A model generated the notes under the pieces. The model was not told where the DNA came from. It searched no databases and saw nothing but the letters and a program-made list of their open reading frames with translations. A stretch of DNA of 64,000 bases, taken from positions 864,001-928,000 of the forward strand of contig NZ_CP133465.1 in NCBI RefSeq assembly GCF_031191185.1, written 5' to 3'. Positions 1-10,700 of this stretch are shown here, piece after piece. Source of the DNA: Prevotella nigrescens (GTDB lineage: Bacteria; Bacteroidota; Bacteroidia; Bacteroidales; Bacteroidaceae). Made by a program: the position numbers and the translations under genes. Numbering within the stretch: position 1 is the first letter of the stretch; every line of letters starts with the position of its first letter.

Positions 1-2
1 GT

Positions 3-674
3 GGTTCTGCTCTTGGTGCATTGAATGGTGTTGATAAATGGGTTGAACAAGTAATGAAGTTAATGGATACTGTAGATGAGTGGATTCAAGAACCTCCACG
101 CGCTACTGACAAACCATTCTTGATGCCTATTGAAGACGTATTCTCTATTACTGGTCGTGGTACAGTTGCTACTGGTCGTATAGAAACAGGTGTAATCCAT
201 GTTGGTGATGAAGTAGAATTGCTCGGTCTTGGTGAGGATAAAAAATCTACTGTAACTGGTGTGGAAATGTTCCGTAAACTACTTGATGAAGGACGTGCTG
301 GTGATAACGTTGGTTTGCTTCTTCGTGGAATCGATAAGGCAGAAATCAAACGCGGTATGGTTCTTTGCCACCCAGGTCAGATTAAACCTTACAAGAAGTT
401 TAAGGCGTCTGTATATATCTTAAAGAAAGAAGAAGGTGGTCGTCATACTCCATTCGGAAATAAGTATCGTCCCCAGTTCTATCTCCGTACTATGGACTGT
501 ACAGGTGAAATAACATTGCCAGAAGGCGTTGAAATGGTAATGCCTGGTGATAATGTTGAAATTACTGTAGAACTAATCTATGCCGTAGCTTTAAATACGG
601 GTTTGCGTTTTGCTATCCGTGAAGGTGGTCGCACAGTAGGTTCTGGTCAGATTACAGAGGTTTACGAAGATTAA
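3..674 (+). CDS. tuf: Elongation factor Tu, C-terminal part (5' end outside window)
   Basis: Brings aminoacyl-tRNA to the ribosome as a GTP complex in the cytoplasm. Only the last 223 codons are present; the reading frame is open from the first bases, so the GTP-binding motifs lie upstream of the window. What is seen is the end of the G domain followed by domains 2 and 3, with the typical strings [15 protein letters not shown] and PGDNVEI and the ending [10 protein letters not shown]. The TTG at 21 is not a start, because the frame runs in from the left edge with residues GSALGAL. A stem-loop and tRNA-Trp follow, as in other Bacteroidales. The assignment is secure. Confidence 0.98.
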   Translation, partial: GSALGALNGVDKWVEQVMKLMDTVDEWIQEPPRATDKPFLMPIEDVFSITGRGTVATGRIETGVIHVGDEVELLGLGEDKKSTVTGVEMFRKLLDEGRAGDNVGLLLRGIDKAEIKRGMVLCHPGQIKPYKKFKASVYILKKEEGGRHTPFGNKYRPQFYLRTMDCTGEITLPEGVEMVMPGDNVEITVELIYAVALNTGLRFAIREGGRTVGSGQITEVYED

Positions 675-692
675 TTCATGTACTCTATATAA

Positions 693-718
693 ATAGATTC
701 CCAGTATTGGGAATCTAT
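693..718 (+). other. Stem-loop just before tRNA-Trp
   Basis: An 11-bp perfect stem (693-703 with 708-718) closes a GTAT loop two bases before the tRNA starts. It lacks a following T-run, so a processing or spacing role between the tuf mRNA and the tRNA is more likely than termination. The function is inferred. Confidence 0.5.
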
Positions 719-720
719 AT

Positions 721-793
721 ACGGGTTTAGCTCAGTTGGTAGAGCACTGGTCTCCAAAACCAGGTGTCGAGGGTTCGAGTCCTTCAACCCGTG
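721..793 (+). tRNA. tRNA-Trp (anticodon CCA)
   Basis: A 73-base cloverleaf. The acceptor arms ACGGGTT (721-727) and AACCCGT (786-792) pair over 7 bp, with G793 as the discriminator base expected for tryptophan. The D arm contains AGCTCAGTTGGTAGAGC, the anticodon loop TCTCCAAAA carries CCA, and the T arm has GGTTCGAGTCC. The 3' CCA is not encoded. Its place between tuf and secE is the usual Bacteroidales arrangement and suggests cotranscription. Confidence 0.97.
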
Positions 794-808
794 CTTAAAG
801 AAAATAAT

Positions 809-1012
809 ATGCTTAAAAGAATATTTTTTAAATTCTTAGAATACAGCAAGGATTGTTATAATGAACTTGCGCATAAAACGACATGGCCAACACGTGCCGA
901 GCTAACACATAGTGCAATGGTAGTATTATCTGCTTCCCTATTCATTGCTCTCGTTGTGTTCGTTTTTGATTTTATATCACAGCATGTGATGGGATTTGTT
1001 TATCCGAGCTAA
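809..1012 (+). CDS. secE: Preprotein translocase subunit SecE
   Basis: A small membrane subunit that clamps SecY in the Sec translocon. The 67-residue protein has an amphipathic N-terminal part with the conserved ELAHKTTWPTRAEL region, then one hydrophobic segment (about residues 32-55) ending near FDFISQ. This is the short single-helix form usual outside enterobacteria. The ATG at 809 lies 16 bases after the tRNA; the frame also extends upstream into the tRNA, but that start would overlap the RNA gene and is rejected. It is followed 11 bases later by nusG, and the pair is conserved across bacteria. Confidence 0.95.
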   Translation: MLKRIFFKFLEYSKDCYNELAHKTTWPTRAELTHSAMVVLSASLFIALVVFVFDFISQHVMGFVYPS

Positions 1013-1023
1013 AGTATTAGGGA

Positions 1024-1569
1024 ATGGCTGATACAGAAAAGAAATGGTATGTACTTCGTGCAATCAGTGGTAAAGAGGCGAAGGTAAAAGAATATATCGA
1101 AGCTGAATTACGACAGAATGAGAAGTTAGCGGAGCGTGTTTTTGGTATTCTATTGCCAACAGAGAGTTATGCTTCTTTGCGTAATGGAAAACGTGTTATT
1201 ACTGAGAAATTAAGTCTTCCAGGTTATATACTTGTACAGGCTGATATGAACTCAGAAGTTGCATCGTTACTTCGTTTTGTACCAAATGTATTAGGATTTC
1301 TTGGCGGAACTGCAGAACCGACCCCTATTCGGCAGGCAGAGATGAACCGCTTACTTGGCAGAACAGAGGAATCAATGCTTGAGGAAGTACAAGATATTCC
1401 TTATGCAGTTGGAGAATCTGTAAAAGTAACTGACGGACCATTCAGTGGTTTCCATGGTATCATTGAAGAAGTGAATACGGAGAAACATAAATTGAAGGTG
1501 ATGGTTATGATTTTCGGACGACAAAATCCTTTAGAACTAAGTTTTATGCAAGTATCAAAGGAGGACTAA
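1024..1569 (+). CDS. nusG: Transcription termination/antitermination protein NusG
   Basis: Binds the RNA polymerase clamp and couples transcription with the ribosome and, in many species, with Rho. The 181-residue protein starts with [20 protein letters not shown], the NGN domain (about 5-110), and ends with a KOW domain (about 125-178) containing [14 protein letters not shown]. Its length is normal for the family. It sits between secE and rplK with short gaps, so it probably belongs to the same transcription unit. Confidence 0.96.
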   Translation: MADTEKKWYVLRAISGKEAKVKEYIEAELRQNEKLAERVFGILLPTESYASLRNGKRVITEKLSLPGYILVQADMNSEVASLLRFVPNVLGFLGGTAEPTPIRQAEMNRLLGRTEESMLEEVQDIPYAVGESVKVTDGPFSGFHGIIEEVNTEKHKLKVMVMIFGRQNPLELSFMQVSKED

Positions 1570-1617
1570 GTTTAATGATTTTTCCTCTTATTATAAATCA
1601 ATTTAAATTGACAGAAA

Positions 1618-2058
1618 ATGGCTAAAGAAGTTGCTGGATTAATCAAATTACAGATTAAAGGTGGCGCTGCAAATCCTTCTCCTCCTGTAGGACCTGCCTT
1701 GGGTTCTAAAGGCATCAATATAATGGGGTTTTGTAAGGAGTTCAACGCCCGAACCCAGGATAAGGCTGGGAAAATTCTTCCAGTTGTTATCACATACTAT
1801 AACGATAAGTCTTTTAGCTTTGTTATTAAGACTCCTCCTGCAGCAATTCAGTTGCTTGAGGCTGCCAAGGCAAAGAGCGGTTCAGGTGAGCCCAATCGTA
1901 AGAAGGTTGCTTCTGTAACTTGGGATCAAATTAGGACTATAGCAGAAGATAAAATGCCTGATCTTAATTGTTTTACGGTAGAGAGTGCTATGAGGCTTAT
2001 TGCTGGAACGGCACGTAGTATGGGAATAACAGTAAAAGGGGACTTCCCTAATAAATAA
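1618..2058 (+). CDS. rplK: 50S ribosomal protein L11
   Basis: Binds 23S rRNA at the GTPase-associated centre near L10 and L7/L12. The 146-residue protein is of normal length. It shows the N-terminal [17 protein letters not shown] motif (the proline-rich thiostrepton-binding face), FKEF-like FCKEFNART, and the C-terminal RNA-binding domain ending [12 protein letters not shown]. Upstream of the ATG are 48 AT-rich bases after nusG; rplA follows 21 bases later. Confidence 0.97.
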   Translation: MAKEVAGLIKLQIKGGAANPSPPVGPALGSKGINIMGFCKEFNARTQDKAGKILPVVITYYNDKSFSFVIKTPPAAIQLLEAAKAKSGSGEPNRKKVASVTWDQIRTIAEDKMPDLNCFTVESAMRLIAGTARSMGITVKGDFPNK

Positions 2059-2079
2059 TATTAAACTTCAGAAGTAAAA

Positions 2080-2772
2080 ATGAGTAAACTGACAAAAAAT
2101 CAGAAATCAGTAGCTGAGAAGGTTGAATTAGGGAAGGCATACACTTTAACAGAAGCATCTAAACTTGTTAAGGAAATTACAACAACGAAATTTGATGCAT
2201 CTGTAGATGTTGATATTCGTTTAGGTGTAGATCCACGAAAAGCAAATCAGATGGTTCGTGGTGTAGTTACATTACCTAATGGAACTGGTAAACAGACAAG
2301 AGTATTATGTTTATGTACTCCTGATCAAGAAGCTGCTGCAAAAGAGGCTGGTGCTGATTATGTCGGTCTTGATGAATATATTCAAAAAATAAATTCAGGT
2401 TGGACTGATGTAGATGTAATTATTACGATGCCTTCTTGTATGGGTAAAGTAGGTCCTCTGGGACGAGTTCTTGGTCCTCGTGGTTTAATGCCTAACCCTA
2501 AGAGTGGTACTGTTACGATGGACGTTGCTAAAGCTGTAAAAGAAGTGAAATCTGGAAAGATAGACTTTAAGGTTGATAAGGCAGGAATCATTCATACATC
2601 AATTGGTAAAATTAGTATGACAGCTGAACAAATTCTTGGAAATGCAAAAGAATTTATATCAACTGTTGTGAAATTGAAACCTGCAGCAGCAAAAGGTACA
2701 TATATTAAGAGTATCTTTATTTCAAGTACAATGAGTAAAGGTATCAAGATTGATCCCAAATCAGCTGAATAA
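2080..2772 (+). CDS. rplA: 50S ribosomal protein L1
   Basis: Forms the L1 stalk at the E site of the ribosome and, in E. coli, represses its own L11 operon. The 230-residue protein has the family pattern [20 protein letters not shown] near residue 43 and the signature around [20 protein letters not shown] (about 122-141). It lies between rplK and rplJ with short intergenic gaps, consistent with one rplKAJL transcript. Confidence 0.97.
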   Translation: MSKLTKNQKSVAEKVELGKAYTLTEASKLVKEITTTKFDASVDVDIRLGVDPRKANQMVRGVVTLPNGTGKQTRVLCLCTPDQEAAAKEAGADYVGLDEYIQKINSGWTDVDVIITMPSCMGKVGPLGRVLGPRGLMPNPKSGTVTMDVAKAVKEVKSGKIDFKVDKAGIIHTSIGKISMTAEQILGNAKEFISTVVKLKPAAAKGTYIKSIFISSTMSKGIKIDPKSAE

Positions 2773-2790
2773 CTCTAAAAAGTTTGAAAG

Positions 2791-3309
2791 ATGAAAAAAG
2801 AAGTTAAAGATACTATTATAACCGAGCTTGGGGAAAAATTGAAAGAGTATCCACATTTTTATCTTGTAGATGTTACTGGATTAAATGCGTCAGCTACAAG
2901 CTCTCTTCGTCGTAAATGCTTTAAGAGTGAAATTAAGATGATTGTTGTTAAAAACAATCTTTTACATAAAGCTTTCGAAGCATCTGAACTAGATTATGAA
3001 CCTCTTTATGGAGTTTTAAAAGGGAATACGGCTATAATGTTCTCACATGTAGCTAATATTCCTGCAAAACTTTTAAAAGAGTATAAGAAGGAAGGCATAC
3101 CAGCTTTAAAAGCCGCTTATGCAGAAGAGTCTATGTTCATTGGTGCTGACAAGCTTGAAGAACTTGTAGCTCTCAAAAGTAAGGATGAACTTATTGCTGA
3201 TGTTGTGGCTTTGCTGCAATCTCCCGCAAAGAATGTTGTTTCTGCTCTTCAATCCGGAGCAAGTACAATTCATGGTGTGCTTAAGACTTTAGGCGAACGT
3301 TCTGAGTAA
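2791..3309 (+). CDS. rplJ: 50S ribosomal protein L10
   Basis: Anchors the L7/L12 dimers to the 23S rRNA stalk base. The 172-residue protein contains the N-terminal rRNA-binding part (FYLVDVTGLNA, SSLRRKCFKSEIKMIVVKNN) and the C-terminal helix that carries L7/L12 (roughly 140-170). Its length is normal. A 53-base AT-rich gap separates it from rplL, with which it forms the stalk. Confidence 0.97.
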   Translation: MKKEVKDTIITELGEKLKEYPHFYLVDVTGLNASATSSLRRKCFKSEIKMIVVKNNLLHKAFEASELDYEPLYGVLKGNTAIMFSHVANIPAKLLKEYKKEGIPALKAAYAEESMFIGADKLEELVALKSKDELIADVVALLQSPAKNVVSALQSGASTIHGVLKTLGERSE

Positions 3310-3362
3310 ATTATAAAGTCAATAATAAAAATAAGTAGAATAAATTAAAATATTAGAATAAA

Positions 3363-3740
3363 ATGGCAGATATTAAAGCTATTGCAGAAGAATTAGTAAA
3401 TCTTACTGTTAAGGAAGTAAATGAGTTAGCAACTGTCCTCAAGGACGAGTATGGAATTGAGCCTGCTGCTGCAGCCGTAGCAGTTGCTGGTCCTGCTGCT
3501 GGTGGTGCAGCTGCTGCAGCTGAAGAGAAAACAGAATTTGATGTTGTTCTTACTGAAGCTGGTGCAAACAAACTTAAGGTAGTTAAGGCGGTAAAAGAAG
3601 CTTGTGGGCTTGGTTTGAAAGATGCGAAGGACTTAGTTGATGGTGCTCCTTCTACTATCAAGGAAGGTGTGGCTAAGGCTGAAGCTGAAAACTTGAAGAA
3701 GTTGATTGAAGCTGAAGGTGCTAAGGTCGAATTGAAGTAA
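3363..3740 (+). CDS. rplL: 50S ribosomal protein L7/L12
   Basis: The multi-copy stalk protein that recruits and activates translational GTPases. The 125-residue protein has an N-terminal dimerisation segment (about 1-33), an alanine/glycine-rich hinge (about 36-52) and the C-terminal factor-binding domain with [20 protein letters not shown]. The stop is followed by a series of hairpins before rpoB, suggesting a control or processing point that lets rplL be made in excess of RNA polymerase. Confidence 0.97.
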   Translation: MADIKAIAEELVNLTVKEVNELATVLKDEYGIEPAAAAVAVAGPAAGGAAAAAEEKTEFDVVLTEAGANKLKVVKAVKEACGLGLKDAKDLVDGAPSTIKEGVAKAEAENLKKLIEAEGAKVELK

Positions 3741-3757
3741 CATTCTTCGGAAGAAAA

Positions 3758-3783
3758 ATGCTTTTATAATTGCGTAAAAGCAT
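3758..3783 (+). other. First hairpin between rplL and rpoB
   Basis: ATGCTTTTA (3758-3766) pairs with TAAAAGCAT (3775-3783), a 9-bp stem with an 8-base loop, beginning 17 bases after the rplL stop. It may protect the 3' end of the rplL message or take part in processing. Confidence 0.5.
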
Positions 3784-3796
3784 AGTTTATAGAAAT

Positions 3797-3838
3797 ATGG
3801 TTAGAATTTACCAAGTAGGTGAATTCTAACCATTTTAT
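3797..3838 (+). terminator. Probable attenuator hairpin in the rplL-rpoB gap
   Basis: A 16-base stem (3797-3812 with 3818-3833, one G-T pair, loop AAGTA) followed by TTTTATG. It is strong, but its U-tract is short, so partial termination is more likely than a full stop. E. coli has an attenuator in the same gap that makes ribosomal protein transcripts exceed rpoBC transcripts; the same role here is inferred from position and shape. Confidence 0.6.
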
Positions 3839-3862
3839 GTCTTTAATTATTAATTGATTGTT

Positions 3863-3879
3863 TGTGATATTATATCACA
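3863..3879 (+). promoter_or_regulatory. 17-bp palindrome ahead of rpoB
   Basis: TGTGATATTATATCACA is a perfect 7-bp inverted repeat around TTA, ending 17 bases before the rpoB start. In RNA it would be a hairpin near the start codon; in DNA it resembles a CRP/FNR-type operator but has a 7-base spacer between TGTGA and TCACA instead of 6. Its role is not known. Confidence 0.45.
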
Positions 3880-3896
3880 GGCATAATAATATAAAT

Positions 3897-6800
3897 ATGA
3901 CAGCAGAGAATAGACCCAGAATAAACTTTGCCAGTGTGCAGAATCCGTATCCATTCCCAGATTTTTTGGATTTACAATTAAAATCTTTCAAGGATTTTTT
4001 GCAACTTGATACACCTCCTGAAGATCGCAAAGAGGATGGCTTATATAAAGTTTTCGTTGAAAATTTCCCCATTACTGATACACGTAATAATTTTGTTCTC
4101 GAGTTTTTAGATTATTATATTGATCCCCCACGTTATTCTATTTCAGAATGTTTAGAACGAGGATTGACTTATAGTGTACCTTTGAAAGCTAAAATGAAGC
4201 TTTATTGTACCGATCCAGAACATGAAGATTTTGGGACTTTCATCCAAGATGTCTTTCTTGGTACAATTCCCTATATGACCGATAATGGAACTTTTATAAT
4301 TAATGGTGCAGAACGTGTTGTTGTTTCTCAATTGCATCGTTCTCCTGGAGTTTTCTTTGGACAAGGTGTACATGCAAATGGAACAGTACTTTATAGTGCT
4401 CGTATAATTCCTTTCAAAGGTTCATGGATTGAATTTGCTACTGATATAAATAATGTAATGTATGCTTATATCGACCGTAAAAAGAAGTTGCCTGTGACAA
4501 CAATGCTTCGGGCAATTGGTTTTGAGTCAGATAAGGATATATTACAGATTTTCGATCTTTGTGAGGAGATAAAGGTAAATAAGAAAAATCTGAAGTCTGC
4601 ATTAGGACGGAAATTGGCAGGTAATGTAATGAAGAGCTGGAACGAAGATTTCGTTGACGAAGATACTGGTGAAGTTGTATCTATTGAACGTAACGAAGTC
4701 GTTGTTGAGCGTGAAACAGAAATTACCGAGGAGAATGTCGATACTATCCTTGAAAGTGGAGTTTCTTCTATTCTTTTGCACAAAGATGAAAGTGTTGCCA
4801 ATAAGTTTTCAATTATCTTTAACACATTAGCAAAAGATCCCAGTCATTCAGAGATAGAAGCTGTAAATTATATTTATAGACAGTTACGAAATGCTGATGC
4901 TGCAGATGATGCAAGTGCAAGGGAAGTTTTCCAGAATCTTTTCTTTTCTGATAAGCGTTACGATCTTGGCGAGGTTGGACGATATAGAATAAACAGAAAG
5001 TTGGGACTTGATACAGATATGGATGTTCGAGTTCTGACAAAAGACGATATTATCGCGATTATAAAATATTTGATAAACCTTGTGAATTCAAATGCCACTG
5101 TTGATGATATCGACCATCTATCTAACCGTCGTGTTCGTACTGTTGGTGAGCAATTGGCAAATCAATTCTCTATAGGTTTAGCGCGAATGAGTCGTACTAT
5201 TCGCGAGCGAATGAATGTCCGCGATAATGAAGTGTTCCAACCCACAGATTTGATTAATGCGAAGACCATCTCAAGTGTCATTAACTCATTCTTTGGTACA
5301 AATCCATTGAGCCAGTTTATGGATCAAACCAATCCACTGGCAGAGGTAACACACAAACGTCGTCTTTCTGCCTTAGGTCCTGGTGGTCTTTCCCGCGAAC
5401 GTGCAGGTTTCGAAGTCCGTGATGTTCATTATACACACTATGGTCGCTTATGTCCTATTGAATCTCCTGAAGGTCCAAACATTGGTCTGATATCTTCATT
5501 ATGCCTTTATGCGAAGATTAATGATCTGGGTTTCATTGTTACTCCCTATAGAAAGGTTACTGATTCGAAAGTAGATTTGAACAACGACCATGTTGTTTAT
5601 ATGACTGCAGAGGAAGAAGAAGACCTTCCCGTAGGACAGGGTAATGCGCCACTGAACCCAGATGGAACATTTATTCGTGATAATGTAAAGTGTCGCCAAG
5701 ATGCAGATTATCCAGTTGTAGAACCAAGTCAGGTAGCTTTAATGGACGTTGCTCCACAGCAAATAGCCTCAGTATCTGCAGGCTTAATTCCATTCTTGGA
5801 GCACGATGATGGACACCGTGCATTGATGGGGTGTAATATGATGCGCCAAGCTGTTCCATTATTGCATAATGATGCTCCTATTGTAGGGACCGGTTTGGAA
5901 AAGCAAGTATGCGAAGATTCTCGTACAATGGTAACAGCCGAAGGAGATGGTGTTATAGATTATGTAGATGCGACTACCATTCGCATTCTTTATGATCGTA
6001 CAGAAGACGAAGAGTTTGTAAGTTTCGAACCAGCTTTAAAAGAATATCGTATATCTAAGTTCCGTCGTACCAACCAAAACATGGTTGTAGACCTTCGTCC
6101 AATTTGTAATAAGGGGCAACGTGTTAAAAAAGGCGATATCCTTACTGAAGGTTACGCTACAGAAAATGGTGAGTTAGCACTTGGGCGAAATCTTTTAGTG
6201 GCTTATATGCCATGGAAAGGTTACAATTATGAAGATGCTGTTGTTATTTCAGAGCGAATGGTGCGCGAAGATGTTCTAACATCAGTGCATGTAGATGAAT
6301 ATTCCCTTGAGGTCCGTGAAACGAAGCGAGGAGTTGAAGAATTTACTTCCGATATCCCTAATGTAAGCGAAGAAGCAACAAAAGATTTAGATGAGAATGG
6401 TATTATTCGTATTGGTGCGCGTGTTGAACCAGGCGACATTATGATAGGTAAGATTTCTCCAAAAGGAGAGAGTGACCCTTCGCCTGAAGAAAAATTGTTG
6501 CGTGCTATTTTCGGTGATAAGGCTGGAGATGTGAAAGATTCTTCATTAAAGGCAAATCCATCTTTAAGCGGTGTTGTTATTGATAAGAGATTATTTGCTC
6601 GTGCACTCAAAACACGTGAGAGTAAACGACACGATAAAGCGACTTTAGCACGCCTTGACGAAGAGCAGGAAGCTAAAATTAACGATTTGAGGAGTTTGTT
6701 AGTTGATAAGCTTCTTGAATTAACCGAAGACAAAGTTTCGCAAGGAATTAAGGACTATTCGAATGCCGAGATTATAACCAAAGGCGCTAAATTTACTATG

Positions 6801-7706
6801 GCAGCTTTGAAAAATCTTGATTACGAAGGAATCCAATCGAATGGTTGGACAGATGACGAGCATACCAATTCCTTAATTAGGCAACTTATCATGAACTTCA
6901 TTCGCAAGTATAAGCAAATGGATGCAGAACTTAAGCGTAAGAAGTTCTCTATTACGATAGGTGACGAGCTTCCTTCTGGCGTTTTACAGATGGCAAAAGT
7001 TTATATTGCCAAGAAACGCAAGATACAGGTTGGTGATAAGCTTGCTGGACGTCATGGTAATAAAGGTATTGTGTCAAAAGTTGTGCGTGTAGAAGATATG
7101 CCTTTCCTTGAAGATGGTCGAGCTGTGGATTTAGTATTGAATCCTATGGGTGTACCTTCCCGTATGAATCTTGGTCAGATATTTGAAGCCATTCTTGGTG
7201 CTGCGGGTTATAAATTGGGTGTTAAGTTTTCTACGCCAATTTTCGATGGTGCTAAACTGGAAGACTTAAAGGAATGGACCGACAAGGCTGGTCTGCCTCC
7301 AATGTGTTCTACTTATATTTATGATGGTGAGACTGGCGAACGTTTCGATCAGCCTGCAACAGTTGGTATTACTTATTTCTTGAAGTTAGGACACATGGTT
7401 GAAGATAAAATGCACGCACGTAGCATTGGTCCATATTCTCTTATTACGCAGCAACCATTGGGCGGTAAGGCTCAGTTTGGTGGACAACGATTCGGAGAAA
7501 TGGAAGTTTGGGCAATCGAGGCATTTGGCGCATCGCATGTTTTGCAAGAAATCCTAACAATCAAATCAGATGATGTTGTGGGACGTTCAAAGGCATACGA
7601 ATCTATCGTCAAAGGCGAACCCATGCCCATGCCTGGTATTCCAGAATCGCTGAATGTGTTACTCCACGAACTTCGCGGTCTTGGATTAAGTATTAAACTT
7701 GATTAA
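3897..7706 (+). CDS. rpoB: DNA-directed RNA polymerase subunit beta
   Basis: Catalytic-core subunit of RNA polymerase. The ATG at 3897 gives 1269 residues starting [15 protein letters not shown]; the frame continues upstream to 3858 but that part overlaps the palindrome and has no conserved residues. The rifampicin-pocket region lies near residues 470-500 and reads [20 protein letters not shown] followed by ALGPGG. The residues equivalent to E. coli D516, H526 and S531 are wild type, so no classical resistance change is visible. The conserved GRHGNKG is near 1050 and the C-terminus ends in the usual [11 protein letters not shown]. rpoC follows after 25 bases. Confidence 0.98.
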   Translation: MTAENRPRINFASVQNPYPFPDFLDLQLKSFKDFLQLDTPPEDRKEDGLYKVFVENFPITDTRNNFVLEFLDYYIDPPRYSISECLERGLTYSVPLKAKMKLYCTDPEHEDFGTFIQDVFLGTIPYMTDNGTFIINGAERVVVSQLHRSPGVFFGQGVHANGTVLYSARIIPFKGSWIEFATDINNVMYAYIDRKKKLPVTTMLRAIGFESDKDILQIFDLCEEIKVNKKNLKSALGRKLAGNVMKSWNEDFVDEDTGEVVSIERNEVVVERETEITEENVDTILESGVSSILLHKDESVANKFSIIFNTLAKDPSHSEIEAVNYIYRQLRNADAADDASAREVFQNLFFSDKRYDLGEVGRYRINRKLGLDTDMDVRVLTKDDIIAIIKYLINLVNSNATVDDIDHLSNRRVRTVGEQLANQFSIGLARMSRTIRERMNVRDNEVFQPTDLINAKTISSVINSFFGTNPLSQFMDQTNPLAEVTHKRRLSALGPGGLSRERAGFEVRDVHYTHYGRLCPIESPEGPNIGLISSLCLYAKINDLGFIVTPYRKVTDSKVDLNNDHVVYMTAEEEEDLPVGQGNAPLNPDGTFIRDNVKCRQDADYPVVEPSQVALMDVAPQQIASVSAGLIPFLEHDDGHRALMGCNMMRQAVPLLHNDAPIVGTGLEKQVCEDSRTMVTAEGDGVIDYVDATTIRILYDRTEDEEFVSFEPALKEYRISKFRRTNQNMVVDLRPICNKGQRVKKGDILTEGYATENGELALGRNLLVAYMPWKGYNYEDAVVISERMVREDVLTSVHVDEYSLEVRETKRGVEEFTSDIPNVSEEATKDLDENGIIRIGARVEPGDIMIGKISPKGESDPSPEEKLLRAIFGDKAGDVKDSSLKANPSLSGVVIDKRLFARALKTRESKRHDKATLARLDEEQEAKINDLRSLLVDKLLELTEDKVSQGIKDYSNAEIITKGAKFTMAALKNLDYEGIQSNGWTDDEHTNSLIRQLIMNFIRKYKQMDAELKRKKFSITIGDELPSGVLQMAKVYIAKKRKIQVGDKLAGRHGNKGIVSKVVRVEDMPFLEDGRAVDLVLNPMGVPSRMNLGQIFEAILGAAGYKLGVKFSTPIFDGAKLEDLKEWTDKAGLPPMCSTYIYDGETGERFDQPATVGITYFLKLGHMVEDKMHARSIGPYSLITQQPLGGKAQFGGQRFGEMEVWAIEAFGASHVLQEILTIKSDDVVGRSKAYESIVKGEPMPMPGIPESLNVLLHELRGLGLSIKLD

Positions 7707-7731
7707 ATTGTACACCCAAAATTAAAGAAAC

Positions 7732-10700
7732 ATGGCTTTTAAGAAAGATAATAAAGTTAAGAGTAATTTTAACAAGATCACTATTGGATTAGCCTCTCCG
7801 GAAGAGATACTCGAAAATTCGTTTGGAGAAGTAACTAAACCAGAGACGATTAACTATCGTACTTATAAACCTGAACGCGATGGCTTATTCTGTGAGCGTA
7901 TTTTTGGTCCTACAAAAGACTACGAATGTGCTTGTGGAAAGTATAAGCGTATTCGCTATAAAGGAATTGTCTGTGATCGTTGTGGTGTAGAAGTTACAGA
8001 AAAGAAAGTACGTCGTGAACGTGCAGGACACATCGAACTCGTTGTGCCTGTAGCACATATTTGGTATTTCCGTAGTCTTCCAAATAAAATTGGTTATTTG
8101 TTAGGGCTTCCGACCAAGAAGTTGGACAGTGTTATATATTATGAGAAATATATTGTTGTTCAGCCAGGTGTCGTAGAGAACATGAAGTATTCAGATACTG
8201 GCGAAGAAATAAACGGCTCTCATAAATTCGACCTCCTCTCTGAAGACGAATACTTGGATATCCTTGATAATCGTTTGCCAGAAGGTAACGAGCGATTGGA
8301 CAACTCTGATCCGAAGAAGTTTATTGCAAAGATGGGTGCAGAGGCTATATACGATTTGTTAGCTAATATAGATCTTGATCGTCTGGCTGGTGAACTTAGA
8401 GACCGTGCCACTACTGATTCAAGCCAACAACGTAAGACGGAAGCCTTGAAGCGTTTACAGATAGTTGAGGCATTCCGTCAGTCTGAAGGTATAAATCGTC
8501 CAGAATGGATGATAATGAAAATTATACCTGTTACACCTCCAGAGCTTCGTCCATTAGTCCCACTTGACGGAGGACGCTTTGCAACTTCGGACTTGAATGA
8601 CCTTTATCGTCGTGTAATCATTCGTAACAATCGTTTAAAGCGACTTATTGAGATAAAAGCTCCAGATGTTATTCTCCGTAACGAGAAACGTATGTTGCAA
8701 GAAGCTGTAGACTCATTGTTTGATAATAGTCGTAAATCTTCAGCTGTTAAGAGCGAAAGTAATCGCCCATTGAAGTCGCTGTCAGACTCTCTAAAAGGTA
8801 AGCAAGGCCGCTTCCGTCAGAACCTTCTCGGTAAGCGTGTAGACTATTCTGCGCGTTCCGTAATCGTTGTAGGTCCAGAATTGAAGATGGGCGAATGTGG
8901 TCTCCCAAAACTTATGGCAGCTGAACTTTACAAGCCATTCATTATCCGTAAGCTTATTGAGCGTGGTATTGTAAAGACTGTGAAGAGTGCCAAGAAGATA
9001 GTTGACCGTCGAGAGCCAGTTATTTGGGATATTCTAGAAAATGTAATGAAAGGACATCCTGTTCTTCTCAACCGTGCTCCAACACTTCACCGTCTTGGTA
9101 TACAAGCTTTCCAGCCAAAGCTCATCGAGGGTAAAGCTATTCAGTTACACCCATTGGCTTGTACTGCGTTCAATGCTGATTTCGATGGCGACCAGATGGC
9201 TGTTCACCTCCCATTAAGCAATGAGGCTATTATTGAAGCACAAATATTGATGCTCCAGAGTCACAATATATTGAATCCTGCTAATGGTGCACCTATTACA
9301 GTACCTTCGCAAGATATGGTGTTAGGTCTCTATTATATCACCAAGATCCGTCCGGGAGCTAAAGGCGAGGGATTGTGCTTCTATGGAGACGAAGAGGCGA
9401 TTATTGCTCATAATGAAGGACATTGTGACCTCCACGCACAAGTAAAGGTTATTGTTGATGACCTTGTCGATGGCAAACTTCAGAAACGTATGGTAGAAAC
9501 ATCTGTTGGGCGAGTGATCGTCAATCGGATTATTCCAACTGAAGTAGGATTCTTCAATGGCATTATATCCAAGAAGTCGTTGCGTGGTCTTATTGCCGAT
9601 GTAATCAAGTCTGTTGGTATGGCACGTGCTTGCGCTTTCCTTGACGGTATTAAGAACCTTGGCTACCGTATGGCTTATACGGCTGGTCTTTCGTTCAACT
9701 TGGACGATATAATTGTGCCAAAAGAAAAAGTCGATATTGTTGACAAGGGACAAGCTGAAGTAGACCAGGTTAAAGCTAACTACGAAATGGGTTTCATTAC
9801 TGATAAAGAGCGTTATAACCAGGTAATTGATGCGTGGACGCACGTTAACAACAATTTGAAAGCGAGCGTAATGAAACACATGACAGAAGCCGATCAGGGG
9901 TTCAATGCCGTTTACATGATGCTTGACTCTGGAGCTCGTGGCTCTGCCGACCAGATTGCGCAGCTTGCTGGTATGCGTGGTTTGATGGCCAAACCGCAGA
10001 AGGCTGGCGCAGAGGGTGCACAGATTATTGAGAACCCAATTCTTTCTAACTTTAAAGAAGGTATGTCGGTGCTCGAATACTTTATTTCATCACACGGTGC
10101 TCGTAAGGGTCTTGCCGATACTGCTATGAAGACTGCCGATGCCGGATATCTAACTCGTCGTTTGGTTGACGTTTCTCACGACGTAATCATAACAGAAGAA
10201 GATTGTGGTTCTCTCAGAGGTCTGGAATGTCGTGCATTGAAGAACGGGGACGAGGTTATAGCTTCTCTTTACGAACGTATTCTTGGTCGTGTATCCGTGC
10301 ACGATGTTGTCAATCCGTCTACTGGTGAGATTATGGTTGCTGCAGGCGAAGAGATTACCGAGGCGAAGGCGAAAGCCATCGATGAGTCTCCGCTTGAGAT
10401 GATAGAGATACGTTCTGTGCTTACATGCGAAAGTAAGCATGGCGTATGTAAGAAGTGTTATGGTCGCAACTTGGCTACTGCTCGTATGGTGCAGATGGGA
10501 GAAGCTGTCGGAGTCATTGCAGCACAAGCTATTGGTGAACCAGGTACACAGCTTACACTTCGTACTTTCCACGCTGGTGGTATTGCTTCTAATGCTGCCG
10601 CTAATGCGTCTATTGTTGCAAAGAATGATTGTAAGATAGAGTTCGACGAACTTCGTACGGTTCCATTTGTTGACGAGGAAGATCGAGAATGTCAAAAGGT

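Noticed and set aside
764..808. Upstream start for secE at 764
   Set aside because: It would begin inside tRNA-Trp; the ATG at 809 gives the normal SecE N-terminus.
3863..3879. CRP-binding site before rpoB
   Set aside because: The two half sites are separated by seven bases, not six, and nothing shows that a CRP-type regulator acts on rpoB; kept only as a palindrome.
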